A DNA stretch of 64,000 bases from Ceratopteris richardii (taxonomy: Eukaryota > Streptophyta > Polypodiopsida > Polypodiales > Pteridaceae). The stretch covers positions 202,964,789 through 203,028,788 of the forward strand of contig CM035407.1 in assembly GCA_020310875.1 (NCBI GenBank), written 5' to 3'. The notes beneath the pieces are model-generated. The model ran no database searches and was not told where the DNA came from. It worked only from the letters and a program-made list of their open reading frames with translations. Shown here piece after piece: positions 19,995 through 30,590 of the stretch (position 1 is its first letter; each line of letters begins with the position of its first letter). The translations under genes and the position numbers were made by a program.

Positions 19995-20576
19995 TGTTGG
20001 CATCATACGGGAAGAAGCAGGTACGGACATACATGCAGATCTAGCACTGAGGCAACCCATTAAAATTTTTCCAAACCTTACATCAATTTAAAAGTGATTG
20101 TCATCACTAGAAACCCTTGTAAATACCATTTCACCTTTTTGTAGCTCCATTTTGTGCAAGCCGAGGAGTCCTCGAGCTTGAGGAGACTTAGAAGTAAGTG
20201 CCTACCCATTTTCATATTTTTTAGACCTCGTTTGAGCCCTCAAATAAGCCCTGGAACCTAATTTTTAAGTAGGCCAGACACTAGGTCTGGACAGGGTCAA
20301 AGCTAGTAAAAAACTATAAATAGAGCTAGAGAGCTCATTTTTGGGGCTACCTTCTTGGATTTTTGAGCTTGTATGAGAACTTTTTTGTAATAGAAGTGAT
20401 AGAAGTGGTTCCATTGTCTTAGTCTCTTTGTTCTTGTTGTGTGTGCGCGTGTGTGTGTGCATGTTTGTGTGCTTCTCACTCACACATTTGTGCCTTCACT
20501 TGCTCGAGGTCTTCATACCATCCTCATGTCTTCCCGGATTGACATTAAAGGAGGTGCTACTCATCACTGAGCTATA
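19995..20576 (+). repeat. Gy1 3' LTR
   Basis: It starts TGTTGGCATC and ends GAGCTATA, directly followed by the right target duplication GGGGA. It is 582 bp and shorter than the 5' copy through an 8-nt loss in the TG-rich run and a 3-bp shorter end. The TATA box is at 20314-20323. Confidence 0.9.
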
Positions 20577-20581
20577 GGGGA
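20577..20581 (+). repeat. Right target site duplication of Gy1 (GGGGA)
   Basis: Identical to 4737-4741. It is followed by the copia LTR start, confirming insertion beside the copia polypurine tract. Confidence 0.9.
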
Positions 20582-20583
20582 TT

Positions 20584-20814
20584 TGTTGATATATTTAGGT
20601 AGTGATGTGTGTGAACACTCTAGGACCACCGGGGCACTTTTTTCCCTCTTTACGAGGTTTTTTTCCCCTGGCTTGTATATACGCCTATTGCCCTAACGGG
20701 CTAGTTATCTTTGTACATTCTAGTGGTAGTACATTCAGCACTATGTGTTGTGCTCCAAGCATCTTCTTCTTCCTTGTGCGGTTCGTGTGCTTCCACATAC
20801 GTCTAACTCCAACA
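20584..20814 (+). repeat. Co1 3' LTR, separated from its element by Gy1
   Basis: It starts TGTTGATATA and ends CCAACA, giving a TGTTG...CAACA terminal inversion. It contains the CCGGGGCACTTTTTTCCCTC and GGTTTTTTTCCCC stretch typical of the RNA 3'-end region of plant copia LTRs. The 231-bp length is within the copia range. A truncated relative starts near 36490 on the minus strand. Confidence 0.75.
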
Positions 20815-20819
20815 TGTTT

Positions 20820-20935
20820 ATGTTATATGTATGTATATGTGTATATGTATGCATATATGTATGTGTATATGTTTGCATGTATATGTGTATGTGGGTATGT
20901 GTATGTGTATGTGTGTGTATATGTGTATGTATTCT
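20820..20935 (+). repeat. TATG/TGTA microsatellite
   Basis: Irregular run of TATG, TGTA and GTGTGT units next to the copia LTR end. Open frames in it are low-complexity artefacts. Confidence 0.8.
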
Positions 20936-21164
20936 GATTCTTTTTTCTGTTTGAGATTAAAATAACAGGAGGTATTGTATGCTCAAAAAAATAAGAGGTG
21001 ACCTAACACACCACCTGAGACGTGGCAATTTTTTCATGGACATATACGTCTTTAGGAGTCATTTCCTCAATAGAAGGTATACAAATTAATAGATTATATT
21101 TATAATTATCATATATTTTATAAATTTTTTACATTGAATTTATGTATTTCTTTTTTCTTTAAAT

Positions 21165-21703
21165 AAACAGGCTGCTGCAAAGAAGAGAGTTGAGTCGGGC
21201 CACACATCGCACCTAGGCCAAATGGCCATCATGGTTTTGTAGCTACATTTGTAAGTATATGTGTTATTGTAAGTATATTTTTTATTTTAGTTAAAACACA
21301 AGAAGCTAATCTTTTTTATTTGTTTCAATGCAGCAAAAGGATTATGGTCAATATCCTATGAAACATGAGATCGAGTATGCTACACATTTTGGATATCGGC
21401 GTTTGAGTGAGTATATGCAAGATCATCCGGATGCATTTGTGAGTATTATTAAATTTTATATAATTATTTTATTTTTATGGATGTTTTAACTGTTTTACTT
21501 ATTTATGTTTGTTATATGTAATACAGGAGCATTATGGAGAGGCACATATGGCTGAGGTGGAGAGACAAAAACAAGATGGACAATCTCGATCGTCATAGGG
21601 TGCTCAACACAGATACATCAGATCATGCGGATGATCGTGATGATAAGGATGAGGATGATCATGATGCTGATGATAATGATGATGATGATGATGATGATGA
21701 TTA
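21165..21703 (+). pseudogene. Possible transposon gene exons ending in an acidic tail
   Basis: Coding-like pieces are flanked by AT-rich intron-like spacers with GTAAGTATAT and GTGAGTATTA donors (near 21251 and 21438) and an acceptor-like TTTCAATGCAG before 21334. Readable pieces include H-E-I-E-Y-A-T-H-F-G-Y near 21366 and a final exon with W-R-D-K-N-K-M-D-N-L, which ends in an Asp-rich tail encoded by a (GAT)n run (21644-21702). I cannot name the protein. Its position suggests it belonged to the CACTA element. Confidence 0.3.
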
Positions 21704-21735
21704 AGATTCTTGATTATGACATTGGATATATATTT

Positions 21736-21866
<131 letters not shown>

Positions 21867-21989
21867 ATCTATATATTGTTCATTTCAGTTATGTTTTGAA
21901 TTGTGTGTATGGTATTAAAAATGAAAAGTTTTGTTCTATTGATTGTTATTATTGTTTATATTAAGCATGTGTTTTATTACTTTATTATA

Positions 21990-22998
21990 TAATTCATTCA
22001 TATTTATGTGTGCTTGTGTGTATATAAAATGTATATATGCACATGTAGGTATATATCTATATGTGTAAGTGTGTCTATATGCATGTATACGTATGTATCT
22101 ATGTAAACATGTGCATGTATGTATGTGCATATGTATATGTGTAAATGCATGTATCTACATGTGCATGTGTACGTGTATATGCATATGTATGTGTATGTGC
22201 ATGTGCATGTGTATGTGTGTATATGCATGTATGTATGTATGTGCATGTATATATGTGTAATATGTGTGTGTATGTATTTGCATGTATATGTGTGTAATAT
22301 GTGTGTGTATATGAACGTATGTACATATGTATATGTGTATATGCATGTATGTGCATGTGCATGTGTAAGTGTATATGTGTATGTATGTGTATGTGCATGT
22401 GCATGTGCATGTGTATGTGTGTGTATATGTATGTATGTGCATGTGCATGTGTAAGTGTATATGTGTATGTGCATGTGCATGTGTATGTGTGTGTATATGT
22501 ATGTGCATGTATATGTGTAAGTGTATGTGTATATGTGTGTATGTGCATGTATATGTGTATATGTATGTATGTGCATGTGTGTGTATGTGCATATGTGTGT
22601 ACGTATGTGCATATATATGTGTATGTGTGGGTATATATACATATGTGCATATGTATGTGTATGTGTATAAACATATACAAGTGTATGTATATGCATGTGT
22701 ATATGTATGAAACATGCATGTGCATGTGGATGCATTTCCATTTGCATCCATGTGCATGCATGTGGATGTGCATATACATATATTTAAGCATATGTTAATG
22801 TGTGTATGTGTATGTGCATGTGTATGTATATATGCAATAGTGCATGCATGCAAGTCTTTTTATGTGGTTGTAGAAATGTTTGTGCATATGCATGTGTATG
22901 TGTGTGTGTGTAAGTGTATGTTTAAGTGTATGTGCACATGTATGTGTGTGTATGTGCATGTGTATATGTGTATATGTGTATATGTGTATATGTGTGAA
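21990..22998. repeat. 1-kb compound TGTATG/TGCATG microsatellite
   Basis: About 1 kb of alternating purine-pyrimidine steps (TG, TA, CA) built from TGTATG, TGCATG and TATATG units. Long frames on both strands encode only His/Thr/Tyr/Ile or Cys/Val/Met/Tyr and are artefacts. Alternating purine-pyrimidine tracts of this kind can adopt Z-DNA. Confidence 0.9.
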
Positions 22999-22999
22999 C

Positions 23000-23209
23000 A
23001 TGCAGCGATGCTTTTTTTAACTGTCACTTTAGTGACGCTCAATGTGAGCATCGCATTTCTTGTCATGCCACACGTCGATAAAAATGTTGTATTTGTCATT
23101 GTTTAATCAAAATTCTGCACTCGACACTTCTTGTGATGCTTTATGCAATTTTATAACGATGAAATTGTGTCGCGTTAACCATCGCTATGCACCCGTATTC
23201 CTTATAGTG
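23000..23209 (-). repeat. Subterminal region and terminus of the CACTA-type element
   Basis: On the minus strand the end CACTATAAGG is followed by short related motifs such as GCGATGGTTAACGCGAC and GTCGAGTGCAG, and by GCGATGCTCACATTG further in. Repeated AGCGATG and GCATCGC words in both orientations are typical of subterminal transposase-binding repeats. Confidence 0.5.
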
Positions 23210-23211
23210 TC

Positions 23212-24122
23212 TCACAAGTGAAATGAGGGGAATGAAGTGGAGATGGGGATATGACCCAAGAGGTGATAATTTCATGATGAGGGAGATGGAGGTAAGGGGA
23301 GAGTAGGGATGGTAGGGATAATGATGAATAAGGAAAAAAGTAAAGAAAATATTACCTATGATTCCAATGTCAAACTCCACATCTTACCATCACATGCTCA
23401 TCCTAAAAGCTCGCTCACCAGCAATGGCACCAATTTTGGTGTCACTCAAGCACAATGGTGAGAACCAACGTGAGGAGATCAACCTCATAATTGTCAATCC
23501 ACAGAGATGTGAGGATGGTATGATGCCTAAGAGCTACTGGAGTGCACAAGTGAGTGAGTCAAAAGCACACAAGTATGCACACACATACACACATGTGCAC
23601 ACAAGGTAAGACAAAGAGTGGAACAATGGAATCTTCTATTACACTAAATCCAAGATACAGTTATGCTCTTACAATCTCAAATCCCAAAAATGCTAACATT
23701 TAGAATGAGGTCTCTAGCTCTTTTTATAGTTTCTAGACTAGTGTTTGCCTAGTTCAAACCTAGTATCTGGCCTTGTAAAAAATTAGGTTTCTAGGCTACT
23801 TTGGAGGCTCAAATGAGCTCTAAAAAAATTATGAAAATTGATACACTAGTTCTCCTAATACTCATCAAGCTCCAGGACTCCTTGGCTTGAAAAAAATGGA
23901 GTCTAAAATACCAAAAATAATTGTTTTAAATGAGGGGTAGTGATAAAAATCATTGTTTGAATGCATGAGCTGATTGGAAAAAAATTTTAGGCCTATTCCT
24001 TGCGTGATTGGCATAGATTACTTTGTCTGCTTGATCCTTCTTGTTCTTCTCTCTAGCTCTATTGTCTCTGGCTTCCTTGTCACATACTTCCTTGGTGGCT
24101 TAGTCCACCTTGGCCGATAACA
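23212..24122 (-). mobile_element. Relict Gy1-like 5' LTR, PBS and leader
   Basis: On the minus strand an LTR (24122 to 23437, TGTTATCGGC...) is followed by a primer site and a purine-rich leader that matches the Gy1-S leader (50984-51180) until it is cut by the CACTA end at 23209. The LTR is 686 bp, clearly diverged from the other family LTRs but alignable, including the block around the complement of 23725 (Gy1 TATA position). No coding part remains. Confidence 0.75.
23415..23432 (-). other. Relict tRNA-Asp primer binding site
   Basis: The minus strand reads TGGTGCCATTGCTGGTGA, which matches the tRNA-Asp complement at 14 of 18 positions. Three of the four changes are transitions. Confidence 0.6.
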
Positions 24123-24884
24123 GGGTGTGAGGGATATAAGAAGGTGGATGTGGGAGAAATCAACACCTAGCAAGAACCAAGCTGGATAATAGGAGAGAGG
24201 TAGATGGAGGTTATGACATATCAACCACATGTTCTAGCTTGACATATTCACTACATAGAAGGCTAGACCTATGTCTATTGTGATAGGGACAAAGCAAAGT
24301 ATCAGGATGCTCTAGAATCAACTTGATTAAAAAGTCAAACCTTTTACAATCTCTTAAAATATAAGACAAAATCAAGGTTTCAAAAAAGAGGAGGTGGTCC
24401 TCAATTGTGTATCAACCCATACCAAAGTACTAAGTAAGTAAAAACTAGACTCTTGGTGCACACCCACCAAACCAAAGAAGGTTGTAGTAGACTAAAGCTA
24501 TAGAATGGTGAACTAGTCCAAGACATCAAAGTGGAATTCGGTGTAGCAAGGCAAGACTCAAAAGAACTAAAATGAGTAGAAAATGCAATATTCCATCTAG
24601 AAGATAAAGTGAGTCTCTCACCAAAGTCACATCAAAACATATCAAAATCGAGCTTGAGTGATAATTTTTCCTTATATTGTTGGGGAGATTCATCAAGAAT
24701 TCTTTTAAACATTATTCTACTCAACATTTCTCACATATGGACATATGGAATAACATTTTCTTTGGCAAATTTTAGAGACATACATTGAAGACTACTAAAC
24801 CCCATAAAAGCCATTCTTCTCTGAAATTCACATGGAAGCTTTAGGAGGTAGTGCTCTTCTTGATATGACATTTGACTGACATTG
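24123..24884. other. No identifiable feature
   Basis: AT-rich stretch between the relict LTR and the next pol fragment. No long frame, repeat or terminus was recognised. Confidence 0.4.
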
Positions 24885-25262
24885 CTAACATCCTAGATGG
24901 AATGTAATAACAAAGTTGAACCTGTATAAAAAGTTACATTGAGATTGTCTTCTATTGAGGATATGAGTCATCATAAAGTACTCTAGATTCTTATAACTTG
25001 TGTACATACTAACTTTATGGGCTGATCCCTCTAGATGATGATGCCATGTATCAAATGCATCTACTATGGCAAGAAGTTCTTTGCCATAGATTTTGTAGTT
25101 TATCTTTAGAGGGGAGAATTTCCTTGAAAGGTATGTGATTGAACGTAAACCTCCATCATCCTTGTAATGAGATATAATGGCGCCCAAGTCCAATGCATTT
25201 GTCTCCAAGAAGAAAGTTTTGGTAGGACCATGATGAACTAAAATTGGTGCAATGGTAAATAT
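24885..25262 (-). pseudogene. pol: Chromovirus-like RNase H
   Basis: 107 codons or more on the minus strand. E-T-N-A-L-D stands where E-T-D-A-S-D is expected, so the first catalytic Asp has become Asn. The Glu in K-E-L-L-A-I-V is kept. Y-T-S-Y-K-N-L replaces Y-T-D-H-K-N-L, losing another Asp. L-N-R-R-Q follows. The product would be inactive. Confidence 0.8.
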
Positions 25263-25467
25263 TTTTTTAGGGTTTGAAAGTCTATTAACACTTCTTTGCT
25301 CCTCAAGAACCTTGCATTACCTATAAGCCTGGTGAGAGGTGTCACTCTCTTGGACTAATATTTGATGAATATCCAATAAAAGTTTACAGAGCCTAAGAAG
25401 CATTGTATACCTTGAACACATGAAGATGTTTTCCACTCAAAGACTGGTCGATCTTCTTAGGGTTCCA

Positions 25468-25830
25468 TTAAGATTCCTTTTTCTGAGAGGAAATATTCCA
25501 CTTCTCTTTGATGGAAAGAGGACTTCTTGCATAAAATCCTTTTTCCTCAAGTTTCTCTAGAACTATTTTTACATTATGTTTGTGTTCCTTTATATCTTTG
25601 GAAAATATTAGGATATTGTTTAGGTATATGACCACAAAATCATATAGATATTCTTGAAAGACATCATTCATCATATGTTGAAGATCATTGGAGAATTTGT
25701 GAGACTGAATGACATAAGTACATTTTTCAAAATGCCCATACCTTGTATGAAATGAAGTCTTCCACTCATCTCCTTCTTTGATCTTGACAAGGTTGTAAGC
25801 TTCTAAAAGGTCAAACTTTGGGAAGAACAT
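25468..25830 (-). pseudogene. pol: Chromovirus-like reverse transcriptase
   Basis: Conserved blocks: F-D-L-L-E-A-Y-N-L-V, E-W-K-T-S-F, Y-G-H-F-E, then a degenerate stretch and H-M-M-N-D-V-F. The active-site box is Y-L-N-N (25626-25615) instead of Y-L-D-D, both Asp codons changed to Asn by G-to-A. The upstream RT part is broken up between 25831 and 26076. Confidence 0.8.
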
Positions 25831-26076
25831 TTCTTTTCCAAGATGTTACAAGGTCTCTTTATAAGTGATAGAGGATATCTATTTCTTAAAGTGCTCTTAT
25901 TTAATCCATGATAATCTACACACATTTAGAGGTTCCATCCTTATTATTTGCTTATATAATAGGGGCTCTTGTAGGGAACTTTGAGTGTTTAAACATATTG
26001 GTTAGATTCTCGTTAATGTTCTTATTCAATTCTATAAGTTCCTCTAGGGATATTCTATGATTGTTCCAAAGGGTAT

Positions 26077-26330
26077 TCATACTACCTCTTGAAGTTCTAT
26101 GACACAATCATAAGGTCTATGTTCAAGTACAATATCTACATTCTCTTTTTCAAAAACATCTTGAAAATTTCGGTATTGGCTAGGTAGTTTTATAGGATTA
26201 TCTCTCTTGAATTCTTGAGATGGTATGGCATATATCACATACGTCTGCTCCTTCTTTATTGCATGCATAAAGACTTTGGATCCTACATTTGATGGGTTCT
26301 TTTTAATGTGTAATTGAGCAATCCTATTCT
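26077..26330 (-). pseudogene. pol: Chromovirus-like protease-RT linker
   Basis: The minus strand reads Y-R-N-F-Q-D-V-F-E-K-E, then L-E-H-R-P-Y-D-C-V-I-E-L-Q, the conserved lead-in to gypsy RT. No D-S/T-G protease motif survives in this part. Confidence 0.65.
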
Positions 26331-26727
26331 TTTTCCAATCATTTTCTAGATAAGTTTTCTTGCACTAGGTCATTTCAATGATAATAAGATCTATTAGACT
26401 TGACGTTAGATTGAAACATATGTGTTATCTTTTCTTCTTTGTTTCTCTTGTGGGGTTAGAGCTTTGAAACTTATTACATCTATTTTCATGGCTTCATGCA
26501 TAGGTTATTTTTTTGGAGTGGGATTGAGGGATTTCAATTGGTGGGAACTTCCCTGTATTTGTATTTCTTTTTTCCTTTCAAAGAGAGTTATCACATTAAA
26601 TGGCTCGGGTGATGTATGCATTCAATGTCTTAATCTCTAGCACTATGAGCAAAAGATCCTTCACATCATTTCTTAGACCCCATTTAAATTTTCTTATGAA
26701 ATAATCTTCATGCCATGTGAAATCACA

Positions 26728-26772
26728 TATCAATTTTCTACATATCAATTTTCTACATATCAATTTTCAAGG
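26728..26772. repeat. Short tandem triplication
   Basis: The 14-bp unit TTTCTACATATCAA is repeated about three times. It lies inside the decayed gag-pol junction of the chromovirus-like element and is a local slippage product. Confidence 0.8.
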
Positions 26773-26797
26773 TAGGATGATTACCTTGAAGTAGTTT

Positions 26798-27262
26798 TCA
26801 AAGTTCGAATTTTTCCACTTGATTAGTATCCGCATGTCTAAATGTGGGTGGTGAGCTCTCAAAGAAGCCCCTCATAGTCATGAAGAACCAACATGTTCTT
26901 TTCCAAGATTGGGTCAAACCATGATAACACTTGTCCAAATAGCAAGGTTCTAATAAAATCAACCTTGGATGGGGGTCATATGGGCATTTATCAGGTTGCA
27001 TGTGGATATTCAATCTCACTTGTTGCAAAAATCCTTGAAAATTGGCATAATCACCATCAAAAATTTTTGGCATGCAAATATTAGGCTCCTTCATGAAAGA
27101 TGGATTAGGGCATTTGTGACCTTGACTTACTTGAAGATTTTCATTTTTTTCTTCTAACCCATGGATGATTTCACCTAGATGCAAAGGATGTCCAATCTCA
27201 ACTTAAGATTGTCATTATGGTAGGTCATTGACTTGTTGAAGAAGGTTTTGAACCAATGCCAT
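26798..27262 (-). pseudogene. gag: Chromovirus-like gag
   Basis: The minus strand starts M-A-L-V-Q-N-L-L-Q-Q-V at 27262 and is soon stopped. The gag body reads C-M-P-K-I-F-D-G-D-Y, Q-G-F-L-Q-Q-V-R-L-N, and in the next frame L-S-W-F-D-P-I-L-E, all typical of Ty3/gypsy gag. No zinc knuckle is left. Confidence 0.65.
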
Positions 27263-27349
27263 AATTTTCTCAGTTGTGTTCTCAATGGGTCCTAGTCTTG
27301 AATAAAAGGTAGTCTTGCCAAAATATCAAGGGAGCACTAAATTGTTCTC

Positions 27350-28050
27350 TCTCAATAGATTGGACAAGATTTCTAGAATGTACTTCAGATTACAAGATCA
27401 CCATGCGGGGGAAATAATACATGAGTGTACAATTGTTACAAAAAGTCCCATAACCCAAGATTGATAGGTATGGATAGCTAGACTAGGTAGGATAAAAGAG
27501 ATACCACAACTCAGGATCATAAGTATGAAACATGATAATAGGATTTCAACAACTCCCTTGAGGGAGATGAACTGGGTACAAGAAATAGTTGGACAACATC
27601 TCATACTACAAGGCTACAAGGGGACAATACTAGATGTCTAGAAACTATGATAGACAAAACTGGAACAAGGAGCTAGAAAAAACATGAATAGGAACTTGGA
27701 AAGTACTTACTTGGATAATGTGGCTCTTTGAGCTCCTAAGACTCACATTGACAAAACTAACGATATATACGGCCAAGCCCTCCTTATATAGGTGTTCAAG
27801 GGGTGGCTTGTGAAGGGTAGCTACAAATTGGTGATGGCATCAAACCAAAACAAGTTCTCTAGATGTTGAAATAAGGTAAGTAGATAGTTGTTCTTAGGGT
27901 TTTGGCATGCTCTAGAAATGATGATATGTTAGATCTTTGAAATTATTCACCAATCATGAGATATGCAAAGCCGCATGAAATTTGGGATGCATGATGGTTC
28001 CCTTTATGTCCATGATGATAATCACTACTAAACAAGTGGATGGTATTGGT
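27350..28050 (-). repeat. Probable 5' LTR and leader of the chromovirus-like element
   Basis: The non-coding stretch upstream of the gag start contains a TATA box (minus CCTATATAAGGA, 27781-27792) followed by T-rich transcribed-region sequence. Exact ends and a primer site could not be fixed. Confidence 0.4.
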
Positions 28051-28150
28051 TTTGTTGATGGTATATAAAGAATGGACGATAATAATTAGGTGAACAAGAT
28101 TTGTTGTACTAGTTGTGGGGTTGATTGAATTGGTTAGGCAAGTTGACTAC

Positions 28151-28773
28151 TTATGGCCAAGGTGCCCAATGTTCATAATTTTGTGGCCTATAGCAAATTG
28201 TACCATATCTAGCATGGTTGTATGCATTGTGCACATAATTTGTAGTCAAATGATCAAATGTATCACATATAGCACAATATAGCTCCTTCAATGCACAAGA
28301 GACCTTTGTATGTCCTAAGTTCTTGCATATGGAACAATATACTTGCCAAAGAGCCTCTATAATGTTTGACCTCACATTTTTTGGATAACTTTCAAAGGGT
28401 TCCAAATACTTAGTTAGCTTTCTAGAGTCTCCCTTTTCTCTAGATAGGCCTAACTTGATTTCTAATTTCATGGACATTGAGATGACTTCATCTAGGGTTA
28501 CTTTTCCCACCCCTTAGATGCACATGATGTCCCTTAATCTAGGTGAGATTCCATTAACGAACCAAAATGTTATGACATCTGGTGGGGGTTGGTTGTCGAT
28601 GGGAAATTGCCTATGGGTACTTTAGAATTAATTTGGCACACATCTACACCAATCAATTGGGTCATTGTCGTAAAGCTCGCACATTGTGAAAATGGACTTA
28701 GTGCATCTGAATTTGTTTGAGAATTGTTCTTCCAAAACTTTGTAATCCTTGACATGGTTGGAGTAGAACTCAA
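28151..28773 (-). pseudogene. gag: Gag fragment with two zinc knuckles from another gypsy element
   Basis: The minus strand has the gag motif W-F-V-N-G-I-S-P-R-L near 28560, then a 119-codon frame with C-S-I-C-x4-H-x4-C (intact) and C-A-I-C-x4-H-x4-Y (last Cys lost). The spacing is the usual C-x2-C-x4-H-x4-C, unlike Gy1. A second gag so close to the chromovirus-like one means a separate element. Confidence 0.6.
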
Positions 28774-29990
28774 TCAATCATTGGAGTTGTTAAAGAAAGG
28801 TGATGAATCCGTTGATCAATAGGAAATCATACTACTCAAGCTAGAACATGTTCAGTTAGAAGCTATCTCCTCAAGCTACAAAGAAGATTTAGTCTTGATC
28901 TATCTAGTTCAAGAGTCACTATTGCATGATAAATTTCCATTAGGGTATTTTAGATCTCTCCTTTGGATCATGTAAAAACTAGCTCATTTTTCCTATTTTT
29001 TGGGCGCCTCTTATGGGATAAAGTCATTATCCAGACATTATTTTAATATTTCATGTGATTCTAAAATTATTTTTTTAATTCACCCATGTGTATTATTTTA
29101 TTATTTTCTCATACCTAGTGAATACAATTTTTATTCATGGATCGGTATTATTTTCTTTCTCTGCTCATCGTGGTGAACAACTAGAAACATTAGAATAATA
29201 GGGCACACGTGCCCTATCCATGTCTTCATGTAATTGTCTCCAAATTCATTTGCTTTTGAAATTGTTTGTTTTTGGAAAATCCCTCCATCTTTCTTCCATG
29301 AAAAAATAGGCTTTAGGACATGAACATCGTTTGCACTTTTTCTCACAATTCCTCAATATCTTTGAGGTCAAGATGGTGAGTGTTAGAGATACAATCAACG
29401 AGAGGAGACTTCATCATTTCCACTTTGATATTGATGAAGATTATGCATCATTCCAAAGCAGATTAAAAAAATATAAGATTATCATGATGGATATGAATAC
29501 CATGAGGGAACATGATCTTTGAAATATTGATCTTTAGTGTGATAGGCGCATCTATCCAAATTTTCCAATGCAAAGATATGTCAAAGATATTGATCAAAAC
29601 CTAGCTTCTTGAACCCTACACAGTTGCTCCGATATGTCAGAGATGGTCATAATGAAATACTTGGATACATTACTATTCATGGCATGAAAGCTCAATATTT
29701 CTATTCCTTTTGAAGATCAATGCAATCAAAACATACAACAATCCGAATAACACAATGTCCTCATGAAAAAGCTTTGAACGAAAAATTCATTACGATTGAA
29801 ATCATATAAAATGTTGAAAAGTCTATGTCACACTACCTTGTGTGCAACTCTTTCTTTTAGATACACACACTATTTTGGCAAGGAATTGAAAGTACGTAGT
29901 CTAGAAGAATGTGTCCTCACATGAAACTAGTTTTATGGATCATTTCTTTTTATTATGATATGGTACAAAAACAATTATATTAATAAGGTT
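28774..29990. other. AT-rich region, no gene assigned
   Basis: A 63-codon frame at 29331-29522 (plus) and weak coding-like text at 29580-29750 (L-L-R-Y-V-R-D-G-H-N-E) may be upstream parts of the protease fragment that follows. I could not identify them. Confidence 0.35.
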
Positions 29991-30590
29991 ATAATAGATG
30001 GTTGTTTGAGAATGAGCACCAACACCTTGCACATTTGCAAGAAGTTTGGTTGGAAGAATGTAAAATTAACTCCCTTTTTCATGTGAATGGAAAAGGGTTC
30101 AATTCATGGCATTATCAAGGACATGCCGATTGCTCTTCTAGGGGCCATTTCACTTTGTGGTATAGGGCTTCTCGTACACTTTCAATTCATCAGTCCATGG
30201 AGATTAGACCTCAAGCTAGTTGTAGTCAAAGGCAATAAGCAAACAAGAGGGGTGGGCATCAAGTCAAGTAATTGATGTACTATCTCACATTAACCCCAAA
30301 GGAGATCCTTTCACGATCAAGTTCACCACATTCCACAATCCACTAAGTCCTTTGTTTCCATGATCCCTCCTTTAACGATAGGGCTTGGGAATCATTCCAT
30401 GATAATTGATCAAGAAGGCCACCAAGAAATGAAAAAGCTCACTCTACCAACAAGTGATGGGATAGCCAAGTCACTCACCAAGATGATTGTCAATGGACAA
30501 GTGGAAATTGAACACCATCACTTAAGACAACTCATCCAAGCCATTGGTAGCATTCCCTTCCACAATAGATTCAAGCAAAGGCTTCCTTGA
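29991..30590 (+). pseudogene. pro: Decayed gypsy protease fragment
   Basis: One frame reads I-I-D-G (29991-30002), then T-N-T-L-H, F-G-W-K-N-V-K-L-T, M-E-K-G-S and G-I-I-K-D-M-P-I. These are the successive landmarks of a gypsy retropepsin: active-site loop, helix, flap strand and P-x-G-I-I-K-D-I-P. A TGA at 30084-30086 interrupts it and the loop lost its Ser/Gly. A further 76-codon frame at 30360-30590 may be the spacer towards RT. No RT follows. Confidence 0.5.

Larger units (their letters stand above)
4742..20576 (+). mobile_element. Gy1: 15.8-kb nested Ty3/gypsy retrotransposon
   Basis: It has two LTRs (593 and 582 bp), a tRNA-Asp primer site, a polypurine tract and an exact 5-bp target duplication, so its ends are intact. 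The order is leader, gag, (inverted) protease, truncated RT, RNase H, doubled zinc module, integrase, second protease, giant 3' ORF. The tRNA-Asp primer, large size and extra 3' ORF point to the plant Athila/Tat (OTA) side of Ty3/gypsy, but the lineage needs a tree. By eye the LTRs differ at about 19 positions plus one 8-nt indel, roughly 3%. Defects are an inversion and deletion removing the RT catalytic half, stops in gag and pol, and one frameshift in the 3' ORF. Confidence 0.93.
24885..27262 (-). mobile_element. Degenerate chromovirus-like gypsy element (Tcn1-like?)
   Basis: On the minus strand, from high to low coordinates: gag start (27262), gag body, protease-RT linker, RT and RNase H. 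A probable LTR with a TATA box lies upstream at about 27.3-28.0 kb. The RNase H wording (Y-L-S-R-K-F-S-P, K-E-L-L-A-I-V-D-A-F, K-N-L-E-Y-F) resembles the chromovirus group shared by fungi and seed-free plants, not the common angiosperm lineages. That assignment rests on remembered motif wording only. Catalytic residues are lost. Confidence 0.7.

Noticed and set aside
22004..22853. Frames of 230-247 codons on the minus strand
   Set aside because: They consist only of His, Thr, Tyr, Ile, Met and Cys from the TGTATG/TGCATG microsatellite.
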